A stretch of 6,013 nt of DNA. Source: Phascolarctobacterium sp. (GTDB lineage Bacteria; Bacillota; Negativicutes; Acidaminococcales; Acidaminococcaceae). A program made the translations under genes and the position numbers. How positions within the stretch are numbered: the first letter of the stretch is position 1; the number at the start of each line of letters is the position of its first letter. Shown here in pieces: positions 1 to 5,571 of this stretch. The stretch lies in contig JAEDNJ010000098.1 in assembly GCA_016302525.1 (NCBI GenBank), forward strand, positions 1 to 6,013, given 5' to 3'. The notes under the pieces are model-generated. The model did no database searches. It was not told the origin of the DNA and saw only the letters and a program-made list of their open reading frames with translations.

Positions 1-100
1 CAATTCGCTATTTATGTTGAAGGGAGCCGTCGATATATAATTGCTCTCTAAACACTTTTATTTACCTATTTCCCACTAGCCCTTCCTAGCAGTGGAGCAG

Positions 101-143
101 AAAACAAAAATACCCACGGATAAGCTCAAGCTTCCGTGGGTAT
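101..143 (-). terminator. Intrinsic terminator of the M48 peptidase gene
   Basis: Read on the minus strand, a perfect 11-bp stem (133-143 with 110-120; core CCGTGGG/CCCACGG) encloses a 12-base loop and is followed directly by TTTTTGTTTT (101-110). The plus-strand side of the hairpin has no T tract, so this is a one-directional Rho-independent terminator. It lies about 77 bases past the stop codon of the M48 gene, with a second, U-tract-less hairpin in between. Confidence 0.87.
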
Positions 144-163
144 AAGCTGTTTAAATAGTGTAT

Positions 164-198
164 GCAAAAGGGTAACTATTTCCTAAACTACACTCTGC
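164..198 (-). repeat. Hairpin element, copy 1 (3' UTR of M48 gene)
   Basis: On the minus strand, GCAGAG-U-GUAG pairs with UUAC-CC-UUUUGC around a 12-base loop UUUAGGAAAUAG, allowing G-U pairs and one small internal bulge. It starts about 21 bases after the M48 stop codon and has no U tract of its own. Its 14-base stretch 182-195 is identical to 4852-4865, which sits at the same place in a similar hairpin downstream of the HAD gene. The stem is not strong, and the relation to the second copy rests on this one comparison. It may be a dispersed repeat, a decayed terminator or an mRNA 3'-end structure. Confidence 0.45.
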
Positions 199-219
199 AC
201 TAGCCAGTACGCGCCACTG

Positions 220-1341
220 CTATTTTTTGAATTTAGCATTGTTAGCCTTTACAAGGTTATTCACCCAGCTGGAGCCATTATCGCCGCTGGTCACAGTCAG
301 CACCGCCTTCTTGCCCAGGTAAATCTGCCCACCAGAGAGCTGCACATTAGCCTTAGTGCCGCCATTATCGTGATAAACCTGCGCCATATCACCAGCCACA
401 ATATAGGCCCTTTCCAGTGCCGATTGCCCAAAGGCCGCCGCAGGAATACCAATTTTAACCTTGTTAACGCTAATCTCGCCCGTCTCCTTGTTAACCTCCA
501 CAACCTTGTTGCTGTACTCTGTCAGAGTTTTACTATAGGTGTCACGGCGGTTAATATGCTTGGGATGGTCAGAGGGATTGAACAGCTGATTAATGCTGCT
601 GGTCTCCTTCTTGTTTTGCGAGGTGCAGTCGATAATTCTCTGCCACACAGCAGCGCCAGCACCCACATTATAGCCAGCCTCGCTGCAATAGACAAAGGCG
701 TCCTTGTCGGCCCTTTTTTCCATGGGCAGGGTAATCCCCTTAGCCGTTCCCAGATTGCCAATTACAGCTGCGCCTAAATTAGCCAGAGCGCCACCGCCTA
801 CAGAAGAAGCCGCCACGCTCACCAGCACCTGCATACCCACCTGCTTTTTTACGCCATTAGCCGGGTCATTGTGCGTGCCATGCGCTAGCTCGTGCCCCAA
901 AACGAAGGCTATTTCATCCTCATGGAAGTTTAGTACCTTAAAGAGGCCAATATTTACGCTCACATTGTGCCCCAGCGTACAAAAGGCGTTAAACGACTCA
1001 TCATTATTGACAAAATAATTATAGGGCTTATCGGCTACGGTAGGGTCATACTTGACGATAACCCTGGACAAGCGGCTCATAATGCGATCCAGCATAGCAT
1101 TGGCTCTTTCATTATAATTAACGCCGTTCTTCTCCTTAAGCTGGGCAAAAAACTGGTGCCGCCCTTCATTATCCAGCTGCTTAATTTGCGCATTTACCTG
1201 ACTCATGGCCACAGCACCGCCTACCAGCGAGCCTAAAATATCACCAAAAACGCTGGCCTGTGCTACAGGCATAAAAGCTCCTGTGGAAAAAGCAGTAACG
1301 GCGAAGGCAGCCGCTATTTTTTTTGCCAAATTCTTCCGCAT
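220..1341 (-). CDS. Exported M48-family zinc metallopeptidase
   Basis: A 373-aa peptidase that probably acts outside the cytoplasmic membrane. Residues 1-29 form a signal peptide: MRKNLAKK, a hydrophobic core, and AQA before Ser30 as a type I cleavage site. The zinc site is HELAH (His150, Glu151, His154); the third ligand is probably Glu208 in EKRADKDA, the ExxxD pattern of M48 enzymes. SDHPKHINRR (257-266) matches the conserved His-Pro...Arg motif near the end of the M48 domain. NAFCTLG (118-124) stands where many relatives have NAF-x-x-PGG. A Gly/Ala-rich hydrophobic stretch (about 166-205) separates the zinc motifs, and a further 100-residue tail has no recognised fold. It is longer at the C-terminus than minimal M48 domains. 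The ATG is preceded by GGAGGAGGT and a strong promoter, so the start is secure. It is transcribed alone, divergently from ftsH. The substrate is unknown; misfolded envelope proteins, as for BepA or LoiP, are a family-based guess. Confidence 0.9.
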   Translation of the reverse strand: MRKNLAKKIAAAFAVTAFSTGAFMPVAQASVFGDILGSLVGGAVAMSQVNAQIKQLDNEGRHQFFAQLKEKNGVNYNERANAMLDRIMSRLSRVIVKYDPTVADKPYNYFVNNDESFNAFCTLGHNVSVNIGLFKVLNFHEDEIAFVLGHELAHGTHNDPANGVKKQVGMQVLVSVAASSVGGGALANLGAAVIGNLGTAKGITLPMEKRADKDAFVYCSEAGYNVGAGAAVWQRIIDCTSQNKKETSSINQLFNPSDHPKHINRRDTYSKTLTEYSNKVVEVNKETGEISVNKVKIGIPAAAFGQSALERAYIVAGDMAQVYHDNGGTKANVQLSGGQIYLGKKAVLTVTSGDNGSSWVNNLVKANNAKFKK

Positions 1342-1346
1342 ATTTT

Positions 1347-1355
1347 ACCTCCTCC
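1347..1355 (-). promoter_or_regulatory. Strong Shine-Dalgarno of the M48 gene
   Basis: GGAGGAGGT on the minus strand, five bases upstream of the ATG at 1341. The near-perfect anti-SD match fixes the start codon and suggests efficient translation. Confidence 0.85.
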
Positions 1356-1431
1356 GCAGATAGCAGCTTTAGCTTTCTATAATATAAACCAAATCAGAAA
1401 AACTATAGCCTATTTCACCCATCTACAATAT

Positions 1432-1460
1432 ATTATATACACTAATTAGCTTTTTGCCAA
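1432..1460 (-). promoter_or_regulatory. Sigma-70/sigma-A-type promoter of the M48 gene
   Basis: On the minus strand, -35 TTGGCA (1455-1460, five of six consensus bases) is separated by exactly 17 bases from a perfect -10 TATAAT (1432-1437). Transcription would start near 1425 and give a leader of roughly 84 nt. I recognise no riboswitch fold in the leader. Confidence 0.8.
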
Positions 1461-1514
1461 CAAAAAACTTTTATCTTTTTCTTCCTAGATATTGCGAGCC
1501 TTGTTAATTTTCCC

Positions 1515-1544
1515 TTGTAAATGTAGCCTATTTTGATGTAAAAT
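1515..1544 (+). promoter_or_regulatory. ftsH: Probable promoter of the ftsH-CAP operon
   Basis: TTGTAA (1515-1520, four of six) and TAAAAT (1539-1544, five of six) are 18 bases apart, which places the transcript start near 1551. It is weaker than the divergent promoter. No CIRCE or other heat-shock operator that I know is visible. An inverted repeat (1550-1567) begins at the predicted +1. Confidence 0.5.
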
Positions 1545-1549
1545 ATAGA

Positions 1550-1567
1550 GTAGGTTTTTATACCTAC
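1550..1567 (+). promoter_or_regulatory. Inverted repeat at the predicted ftsH transcription start
   Basis: GTAGGT (1550-1555) and ACCTAC (1562-1567) form a perfect 6-bp inverted repeat around TTTTAT, immediately downstream of the -10 box. It could be a repressor operator or a 5'-terminal stem-loop of the mRNA. The short arms make a chance origin possible. Confidence 0.4.
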
Positions 1568-1615
1568 AGACATGAAAATTTGAAGTGTGTATTTCTATAT
1601 TAAGGAGTTGAAACT

Positions 1616-3463
1616 ATGAAGCCACAAAAGCCGCAAAAGCCCCTTATTTACTATTATCTAATGGCTATGGCCTTTATCATGCTCATTAACACGGTTATCG
1701 TGCCCACCTTCTTTAGCCCCAAGGTGCATACCATTTCCTATACCACCTTCCTGCAAAAGGTGGACGAGGGCAAGATTGGTAAAATCGAAATCAACGATAC
1801 CAAGATTGCGGGTATCAGCAAGGAGGAGGACAGCAAGGAAATCTTTGTTACCGGCCGCGTAGAAGACCCGCAGCTGGTTGACCGCCTTATGAAGGCCAAG
1901 GTTGAATTTTCTCAGGTTGTGCCCAAGGAGGCTAATCCTATTGTCAGCTTCTTTACCAGCTGGATTCTGCCCTTTATCATTTTCTTTGGCTTAGGCCAGC
2001 TGTTTATGCGCTACATGGGCAACCGCATGGGCGGCAATGCTATGACCTTTGGCAAGAGTAATGCCAAGGTTTATGTTGAAGCGCAAACTGGCAAGAGCTT
2101 TGCAGATGTAGCCGGTCAGGACGAGGCTAAGGAAGCTCTCATGGAGCTAGTTGACTTCCTCCATAACCCCGAACGCTACAAGGCTATGGGCGCTAATATG
2201 CCCAAGGGTGCTCTGCTGGTTGGCCCTCCGGGCACAGGCAAAACCCTCCTGGCCAAGGCAGTAGCCGGTGAGGCGAAGGTTCCCTTCTTTAGTATTTCCG
2301 GCTCTGAATTCGTAGAAATGTTTGTCGGTATGGGTGCAGCCCGTGTGCGTGACCTCTTTAAGCAGGCACAGGAAAAGGCTCCCTGTATTGTCTTTATCGA
2401 CGAAATCGACGCCATCGGCAAAAAGCGTGACAACGGCCAATTTGGCGGCAATGACGAGCGTGAGCAAACCTTAAATCAGCTGCTCAGCGAGATGGATGGC
2501 TTTGACGGCGGCAAGGGTGTAGTTATCCTAGCTGCAACCAACCGCCCTGAATCCCTTGATCCTGCCCTGTTGCGCCCTGGTCGCTTCGATAGAAGGGTAC
2601 CTGTAGAGCTACCAGATATGAAGGGTCGCGAGGCCATTTTGAAGGTACACGCTAAAAATGTCAAGCTTGACGAAAATGTTGACTTCAATGCACTGGCAAG
2701 AGCTACAGCTGGTGCCAGCGGTGCAGAATTGGCAAATATCGTCAACGAGGCCGCTTTAAGAGCTGTCAAGCTGGAGCACCCTGCTGTAGAGCAGGGCGAC
2801 CTGGAAGAATCCATTGAGGTTGTCATTGCCGGCTATCAACGCAAGGGCGCTGTCATTTCCCCGCATGAGAAAAAGGTTATCGCCTACCACGAAATAGGCC
2901 ATGCCCTTGTCGCAGCCCTGCAAAAGCATTCTGCTCCTGTGCATAAGATTACGATTATTCCCCGCACCAATGGTGCTCTGGGCTACACCATGCAAATTGC
3001 TGAAAACGACTCCGTCCTCATGACTAAGGAGGAGCTTTTCAACAAGATTGTGACTATTACCGGTGGCCGTACTGCCGAGGAGCTGGTGTTTAACAGCATT
3101 ACGAGCGGCGCAGCCAACGATATTGAGCAGGCAACCAAGATTGCTCGCAGCATGGTTACCCGCTTAGGCATGACCGAGGAATTTGATATGATGGCTACCG
3201 AGATTGTCACCAATGCTTATCTAGGCGGAGATTCCTCTTTGCAATGCAGTGCTGAAACTGCTGCTCAAATAGATGCTAAGGTGCTGCAGCTGATTAAGTC
3301 CGCTCATGCTGAGGCAAGGCGCCTGTTGAGCGCTAACCGCACTAAGCTGGATGTACTGGCACACCATCTTTTAGAAAAAGAAACTATTACCGGTGATGAA
3401 TTCATGGCTCTGCTCCATGCTGAAGAGGCTCGCGAGGCAGCAGACAAGGAATTTCAAGCCTAA
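1616..3463 (+). CDS. ftsH: ATP-dependent membrane zinc metalloprotease, FtsH family
   Basis: A membrane-anchored AAA+ protease (M41) that extracts and degrades misfolded or unassembled membrane proteins and selected regulators. Two transmembrane segments (about 11-33 and 107-131) flank a short extracytoplasmic loop of about 73 residues. In the AAA+ module, Walker A is GPPGTGKT (203-210), the pore loop is MFVG (235-238), Walker B is CIVFIDEID (257-265), and the second region of homology ends in RPGRFDR with arginine fingers Arg320 and Arg323. The protease site is HEIGH (His425, Glu426, His429), with Asp502 in NDIEQAT as the likely third zinc ligand, so all key residues are present. HEIGH replaces the usual HEAGH, and the C-terminal tail after about residue 600 is short. 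I know this combination from a second FtsH type in Firmicutes, so a canonical paralogue may exist elsewhere in the genome (inference). ATG with AAGGAG (1602-1607) eight bases upstream. First gene of an operon with the CAP gene. Confidence 0.95.
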   Translation: MKPQKPQKPLIYYYLMAMAFIMLINTVIVPTFFSPKVHTISYTTFLQKVDEGKIGKIEINDTKIAGISKEEDSKEIFVTGRVEDPQLVDRLMKAKVEFSQVVPKEANPIVSFFTSWILPFIIFFGLGQLFMRYMGNRMGGNAMTFGKSNAKVYVEAQTGKSFADVAGQDEAKEALMELVDFLHNPERYKAMGANMPKGALLVGPPGTGKTLLAKAVAGEAKVPFFSISGSEFVEMFVGMGAARVRDLFKQAQEKAPCIVFIDEIDAIGKKRDNGQFGGNDEREQTLNQLLSEMDGFDGGKGVVILAATNRPESLDPALLRPGRFDRRVPVELPDMKGREAILKVHAKNVKLDENVDFNALARATAGASGAELANIVNEAALRAVKLEHPAVEQGDLEESIEVVIAGYQRKGAVISPHEKKVIAYHEIGHALVAALQKHSAPVHKITIIPRTNGALGYTMQIAENDSVLMTKEELFNKIVTITGGRTAEELVFNSITSGAANDIEQATKIARSMVTRLGMTEEFDMMATEIVTNAYLGGDSSLQCSAETAAQIDAKVLQLIKSAHAEARRLLSANRTKLDVLAHHLLEKETITGDEFMALLHAEEAREAADKEFQA

Positions 3464-3470
3464 GGCCTAG

Positions 3471-3476
3471 AAGGAG
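3471..3476 (+). promoter_or_regulatory. Shine-Dalgarno of the CAP-domain gene
   Basis: AAGGAG six bases upstream of the ATG at 3483, inside the 19-bp gap after the ftsH stop. The gap has no room for a promoter or terminator, which supports co-transcription with ftsH. Confidence 0.8.
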
Positions 3477-3482
3477 AGTTAG

Positions 3483-4601
3483 ATGAAAAAGAAAACCCTG
3501 GCAACCCTATTTTTATCCCTGTGCCTCTGTGCCCAACTAAACCTGTGCAGCGCAGAAAAGCCACTCGAATATGACGAAGAGATTACACTCCCAATCGGCA
3601 CGAACTTTGACCTGGAAATGGAAGAGGTTACGCGCTACGAATATGATGGCGAATATGTCAAGAACATGATAGTAAATAACAAAGAGCAATTCATCCTGCA
3701 AAAGGCTGGCGATACGATTATCACCGTCATCATGGATGATAAGGGCGTAAAAACTGAGCTCCGTGTGCTTGTGCACATAGTTTCCGAGCAGCAATTTAAC
3801 AGTGCCACTCCTGCTAATCAGGCAGCTCCTGCCAGCACTGCTCAGCAGCCTGCTGCTGCCAGCACTGCTAACCAGACGACTCCTGCTAACACCGCTCAAC
3901 AGCCTGCTGCCGTAAAGACTACCGAGCCTGGCGCTATTGGTGTGCCTGCTGCTGCAGCTACCATAAAGCCAGCCACTCCTAAGCAGGACACTGCTAAAAC
4001 GGCTGAGACTAAGCAAGCTAAGGCTAGTGAGCCCTCTAAAGTAAGCAAAGCCCCTAAGGCTAGCGACAGCTCCAAGACAGCTACTACAGCTACCAATACT
4101 AAAATTGCTAAGGATAATGCGCAGGCTGCCCCTGTGCAGGCTACCCAGGAGGCTCTTATTACCTCACAAACCATCTCTAGGCCCACGGCTAAGCCCCAAA
4201 ACAGCGTGCAGGCGGCTAAATACAAGGCTGACCAATACGCCTTTGATGTGCTTGACCTCGTCAATGCCGAGCGCGCTAAGTATAAGCTGCGCCCCCTGTC
4301 CATGGCTAAGGACCTTATGGGTGAGGCTGGTCTGAGAGCGCGCGAGCTCCCCTCTCGTTTCTCGCACACTCGCCCCAATGGCACGAAATACTTCACTGTT
4401 ATGTCTAACCCCGGCGTGAAGAACGGGGAAAATATCGCCGCAGGTCAAACCACTCCTGCTCAGGTAGTCAAGGCCTGGATGCGCTCTACCGTCCATCGTG
4501 AGGCTATCCTCAGCCCCATCTACACGGAGCTGGGCGTAGGCTATTATGAGACCAGCTCTGCCAACTACTCCTGCTATTGGATTCAATTATTCCGCGGCTA
4601 G
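3483..4601 (+). CDS. Exported CAP/SCP-domain protein with beta-rich N-domain and repeat linker
   Basis: A 372-aa secreted or surface-associated protein. Residues 1-24 are a signal peptide (MKKK, hydrophobic core, CSA before Glu25); Leu at -1 to Cys22 argues against a lipobox. Residues 25-102 look like a small beta-sandwich: LPIGTNFDLE, then GDTIITVIMDDKG and a closing VLVHI strand. This pattern recalls the N-terminal domain of pilus/secretin proteins or an Ig-like domain (tentative). Residues 105-246 are an Ala/Thr/Pro/Lys/Gln-rich linker with 9-residue repeats. Residues 250-372 are a bacterial CAP (YkwD-like) domain: NAERAKY, Glu288, FSHTRPNG (His295), GENIAAGQ (Glu316), VHREAIL (His338), GVGYY and the terminal YWIQLF. 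These are the usual cavity His/Glu residues. CAP domains of this class have no settled enzymatic role; wall or lipid binding is possible. No LPXTG or other anchor is visible. It is probably translated from the ftsH mRNA and ends at a strong terminator. Confidence 0.9.
   Translation: MKKKTLATLFLSLCLCAQLNLCSAEKPLEYDEEITLPIGTNFDLEMEEVTRYEYDGEYVKNMIVNNKEQFILQKAGDTIITVIMDDKGVKTELRVLVHIVSEQQFNSATPANQAAPASTAQQPAAASTANQTTPANTAQQPAAVKTTEPGAIGVPAAAATIKPATPKQDTAKTAETKQAKASEPSKVSKAPKASDSSKTATTATNTKIAKDNAQAAPVQATQEALITSQTISRPTAKPQNSVQAAKYKADQYAFDVLDLVNAERAKYKLRPLSMAKDLMGEAGLRARELPSRFSHTRPNGTKYFTVMSNPGVKNGENIAAGQTTPAQVVKAWMRSTVHREAILSPIYTELGVGYYETSSANYSCYWIQLFRG
3825..3905 (+). repeat. Three tandem 27-bp units encoding 9-residue linker repeats
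   Basis: Units 3825-3851, 3852-3878 and 3879-3905 encode APASTAQQP, AAASTANQT and TPANTAQQP (residues 115-141 of the CAP protein). CTGCCAGCACTGCT occurs identically in units 1 and 2. Comparing 3816-3857 with 3870-3911, 33 of 42 bases match and most differences are in third codon positions or conservative. This points to an old in-frame duplication in a flexible, Pro/Ala-rich spacer. Confidence 0.75.
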
Positions 4602-4693
4602 GATTTTTACCTATGCGTATGCGCAGGAATAATGCTGCCAATACAACTTATATTATAACCAAAAATTGCAAGCCTGAACTGCAATAAAAAAGC

Positions 4694-4758
4694 CTCCCAA
4701 TGCTGAGATAGATATTGTTAATAACTACGTCTATTTTAGCATTGGGAGTTTTTTCTTT
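4694..4758 (+). terminator. Strong intrinsic terminator of the ftsH-CAP operon
   Basis: CTCCCAATGCT (4694-4704) pairs perfectly with AGCATTGGGAG (4738-4748), followed by TTTTTTCTTT. The pairing continues inward to 4713/4729, giving a continuous 20-bp stem with three G-U pairs and a 15-base loop. The G-U pairs would be A-C mismatches in the opposite RNA, so the hairpin suits the plus strand best. A run of six A's at 4686-4691 could still let the outer stem stop minus-strand transcripts. Confidence 0.9.
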
Positions 4759-4820
4759 CATAGTAGATGTTTTTCACATAAGTTTGCTTTTTATCCCTGA
4801 AAACGCCTGTGCTAAAGCAG

Positions 4821-4868
4821 CTAGAACTATAAAAATAAGGAGCGTAGCTACCCTAAACTACACTCCTT
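4821..4868 (-). terminator. Intrinsic terminator of the araD-HAD operon (hairpin element, copy 2)
   Basis: On the minus strand AAGGAGUGUAG (4858-4868) pairs with CUACGCUCCUU (4837-4847) over 11 bp including one U-G pair, around the loop UUUAGGGUAG, and is followed by AUUUUUAUAG. In the plus-strand RNA the U-G pair becomes a C-A mismatch, so the minus strand is the functional one. It lies about 84 bases past the HAD stop codon. The core 4852-4865 is identical to 182-195 in copy 1. Confidence 0.75.
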
Positions 4869-4952
4869 GTTTTACTTATGACATTTATTTACTATACCAA
4901 TTCTTATGCTTAGATTTTACAAGCATATGCTATTCTAGCCTGCTCACAGCAG

Positions 4953-5555
4953 CTAATAGTTCAAAATTCTCCTTAGCTGAGCATGAGCAGAAGCATAGTT
5001 TTTAAAGACTAAGCCCTCAAAGCCACATTGCTTAGCAGCCTCCACATTGGCTGGTCTATCGTCTACAAAGACACATTCCTCTGCCTTTAAAATATAGTCA
5101 GCACATAACTTGGCAAAAATATCTGCATGGGGCTTAATCATGTGAACATTGCAAGAGAAAAAGCCACCATCCAGCTCTTTTAGAAAATCAATAGTATCTG
5201 GTCTGGCCTTGAGCATTAGCTGACAATAGTTAGAGATGATGAACACCTTAAAGCCCTGCGCCTTTAACTCCTTAATCCAGGGTATTGCATAAGCACAGCG
5301 CAGCTCATATTTGGGAGCTTCCTCTACAGCAAGCTTAATGTCCTGAGCTATGTGGGGATAGGTCTCCATAAATTCTTCTAAAATTACAGTCTCTGATTCT
5401 GGGCCTACATCAAATTTATTCCAAAGGTCGAATTCAATAATGGCAGCCCTTACTGCCGCTGCCCTCTGCTTGTCTGCAAAAATCTCATAGACAAAGTTGA
5501 GACTATCAAACTCCAGCAGCACATCACACACATCAAAAACTACATTTTTAATCAT
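4953..5555 (-). CDS. HAD-superfamily hydrolase (YihX-like phosphatase type)
   Basis: A 200-aa cytoplasmic Rossmann-fold hydrolase with a helical cap between motif I and the core (about 16-85). Motif I is VVFDVCDVLLEFD with nucleophile Asp8, motif II is VFIISN (Ser108), motif III is IKPHADIF (Lys141), and motif IV is VFVDDRPANVEAA (Asp165, Asp166). The usual acid/base Asp two residues after the nucleophile is Cys10, with Asp11 next to it. Relatives such as E. coli YihX (DLGNV), a glucose-1-phosphate phosphatase, also lack that Asp, so the protein may still be active. The length is normal for the family. It starts 14 bases after the araD stop, and its Shine-Dalgarno overlaps that stop, which suggests translational coupling. 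A role in dephosphorylating a pentose-pathway intermediate or side product is inferred from context only. The substrate cannot be read from the sequence. Confidence 0.85.
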   Translation of the reverse strand: MIKNVVFDVCDVLLEFDSLNFVYEIFADKQRAAAVRAAIIEFDLWNKFDVGPESETVILEEFMETYPHIAQDIKLAVEEAPKYELRCAYAIPWIKELKAQGFKVFIISNYCQLMLKARPDTIDFLKELDGGFFSCNVHMIKPHADIFAKLCADYILKAEECVFVDDRPANVEAAKQCGFEGLVFKNYASAHAQLRRILNY

Positions 5556-5565
5556 TGCTGATAGT

Positions 5566-5571
5566 CTCCTT
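5566..5571 (-). promoter_or_regulatory. Shine-Dalgarno of the HAD gene overlapping the araD stop
   Basis: AAGGAG on the minus strand lies ten bases before the ATG at 5555 and shares two bases with the TAA stop of araD (5570-5572). A ribosome terminating on araD would cover the HAD initiation site, which is typical of translational coupling. Confidence 0.75.

Larger units (their letters stand above)
4602..4952. other. Convergent intergenic region with no gene
   Basis: A/T-rich gap between the CAP gene (+) and the HAD gene (-). It contains a plus-strand terminator (4694-4758) and a minus-strand terminator (4821-4868). Between the CAP stop and the first terminator is a weak 6-bp inverted repeat, ATTGCA/TGCAAT (4665-4685), followed on the minus strand by a short T run. 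An open frame that crosses both terminators has no ribosome binding site or family resemblance and is not taken as a gene. Confidence 0.7.

Noticed and set aside
1..51. Open frame on the plus strand ending in TAA at 49-51, possibly the last 16 codons of an upstream gene
   Set aside because: Sixteen open codons are expected by chance, the peptide QFAIYVEGSRRYIIAL matches no family I recognise, and no plus-strand terminator follows.
370..1236. Plus-strand open frames inside the M48 gene
   Set aside because: They are antisense to a gene with a signal peptide, HELAH motif, promoter, Shine-Dalgarno and terminator. They show no domain or ribosome binding site.
1461..1615. Heat-shock operator (CIRCE or CtsR site) upstream of ftsH
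   Set aside because: No TTAGCACTC-type inverted repeat or CtsR heptamer repeat is present.
3537..3548. Lipoprotein lipobox around Cys22 of the CAP protein
   Set aside because: The residue before Cys22 is Leu, not Gly/Ala/Ser, and CSA before Glu25 is a better type I cleavage site.
3537..4586. Long minus-strand open frames of 140-166 codons under the CAP gene
   Set aside because: They are antisense to a well-supported secreted protein; their length comes from the biased Ala/Pro/Thr codons of the linker. Their composition is unnatural and they have no ribosome binding site.
4715..5005. Plus-strand open frame of 96 codons in the convergent gap
   Set aside because: It starts inside the loop of the ftsH-CAP terminator, crosses the araD-HAD terminator and runs into the HAD gene. 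It has no ribosome binding site and no recognisable family.
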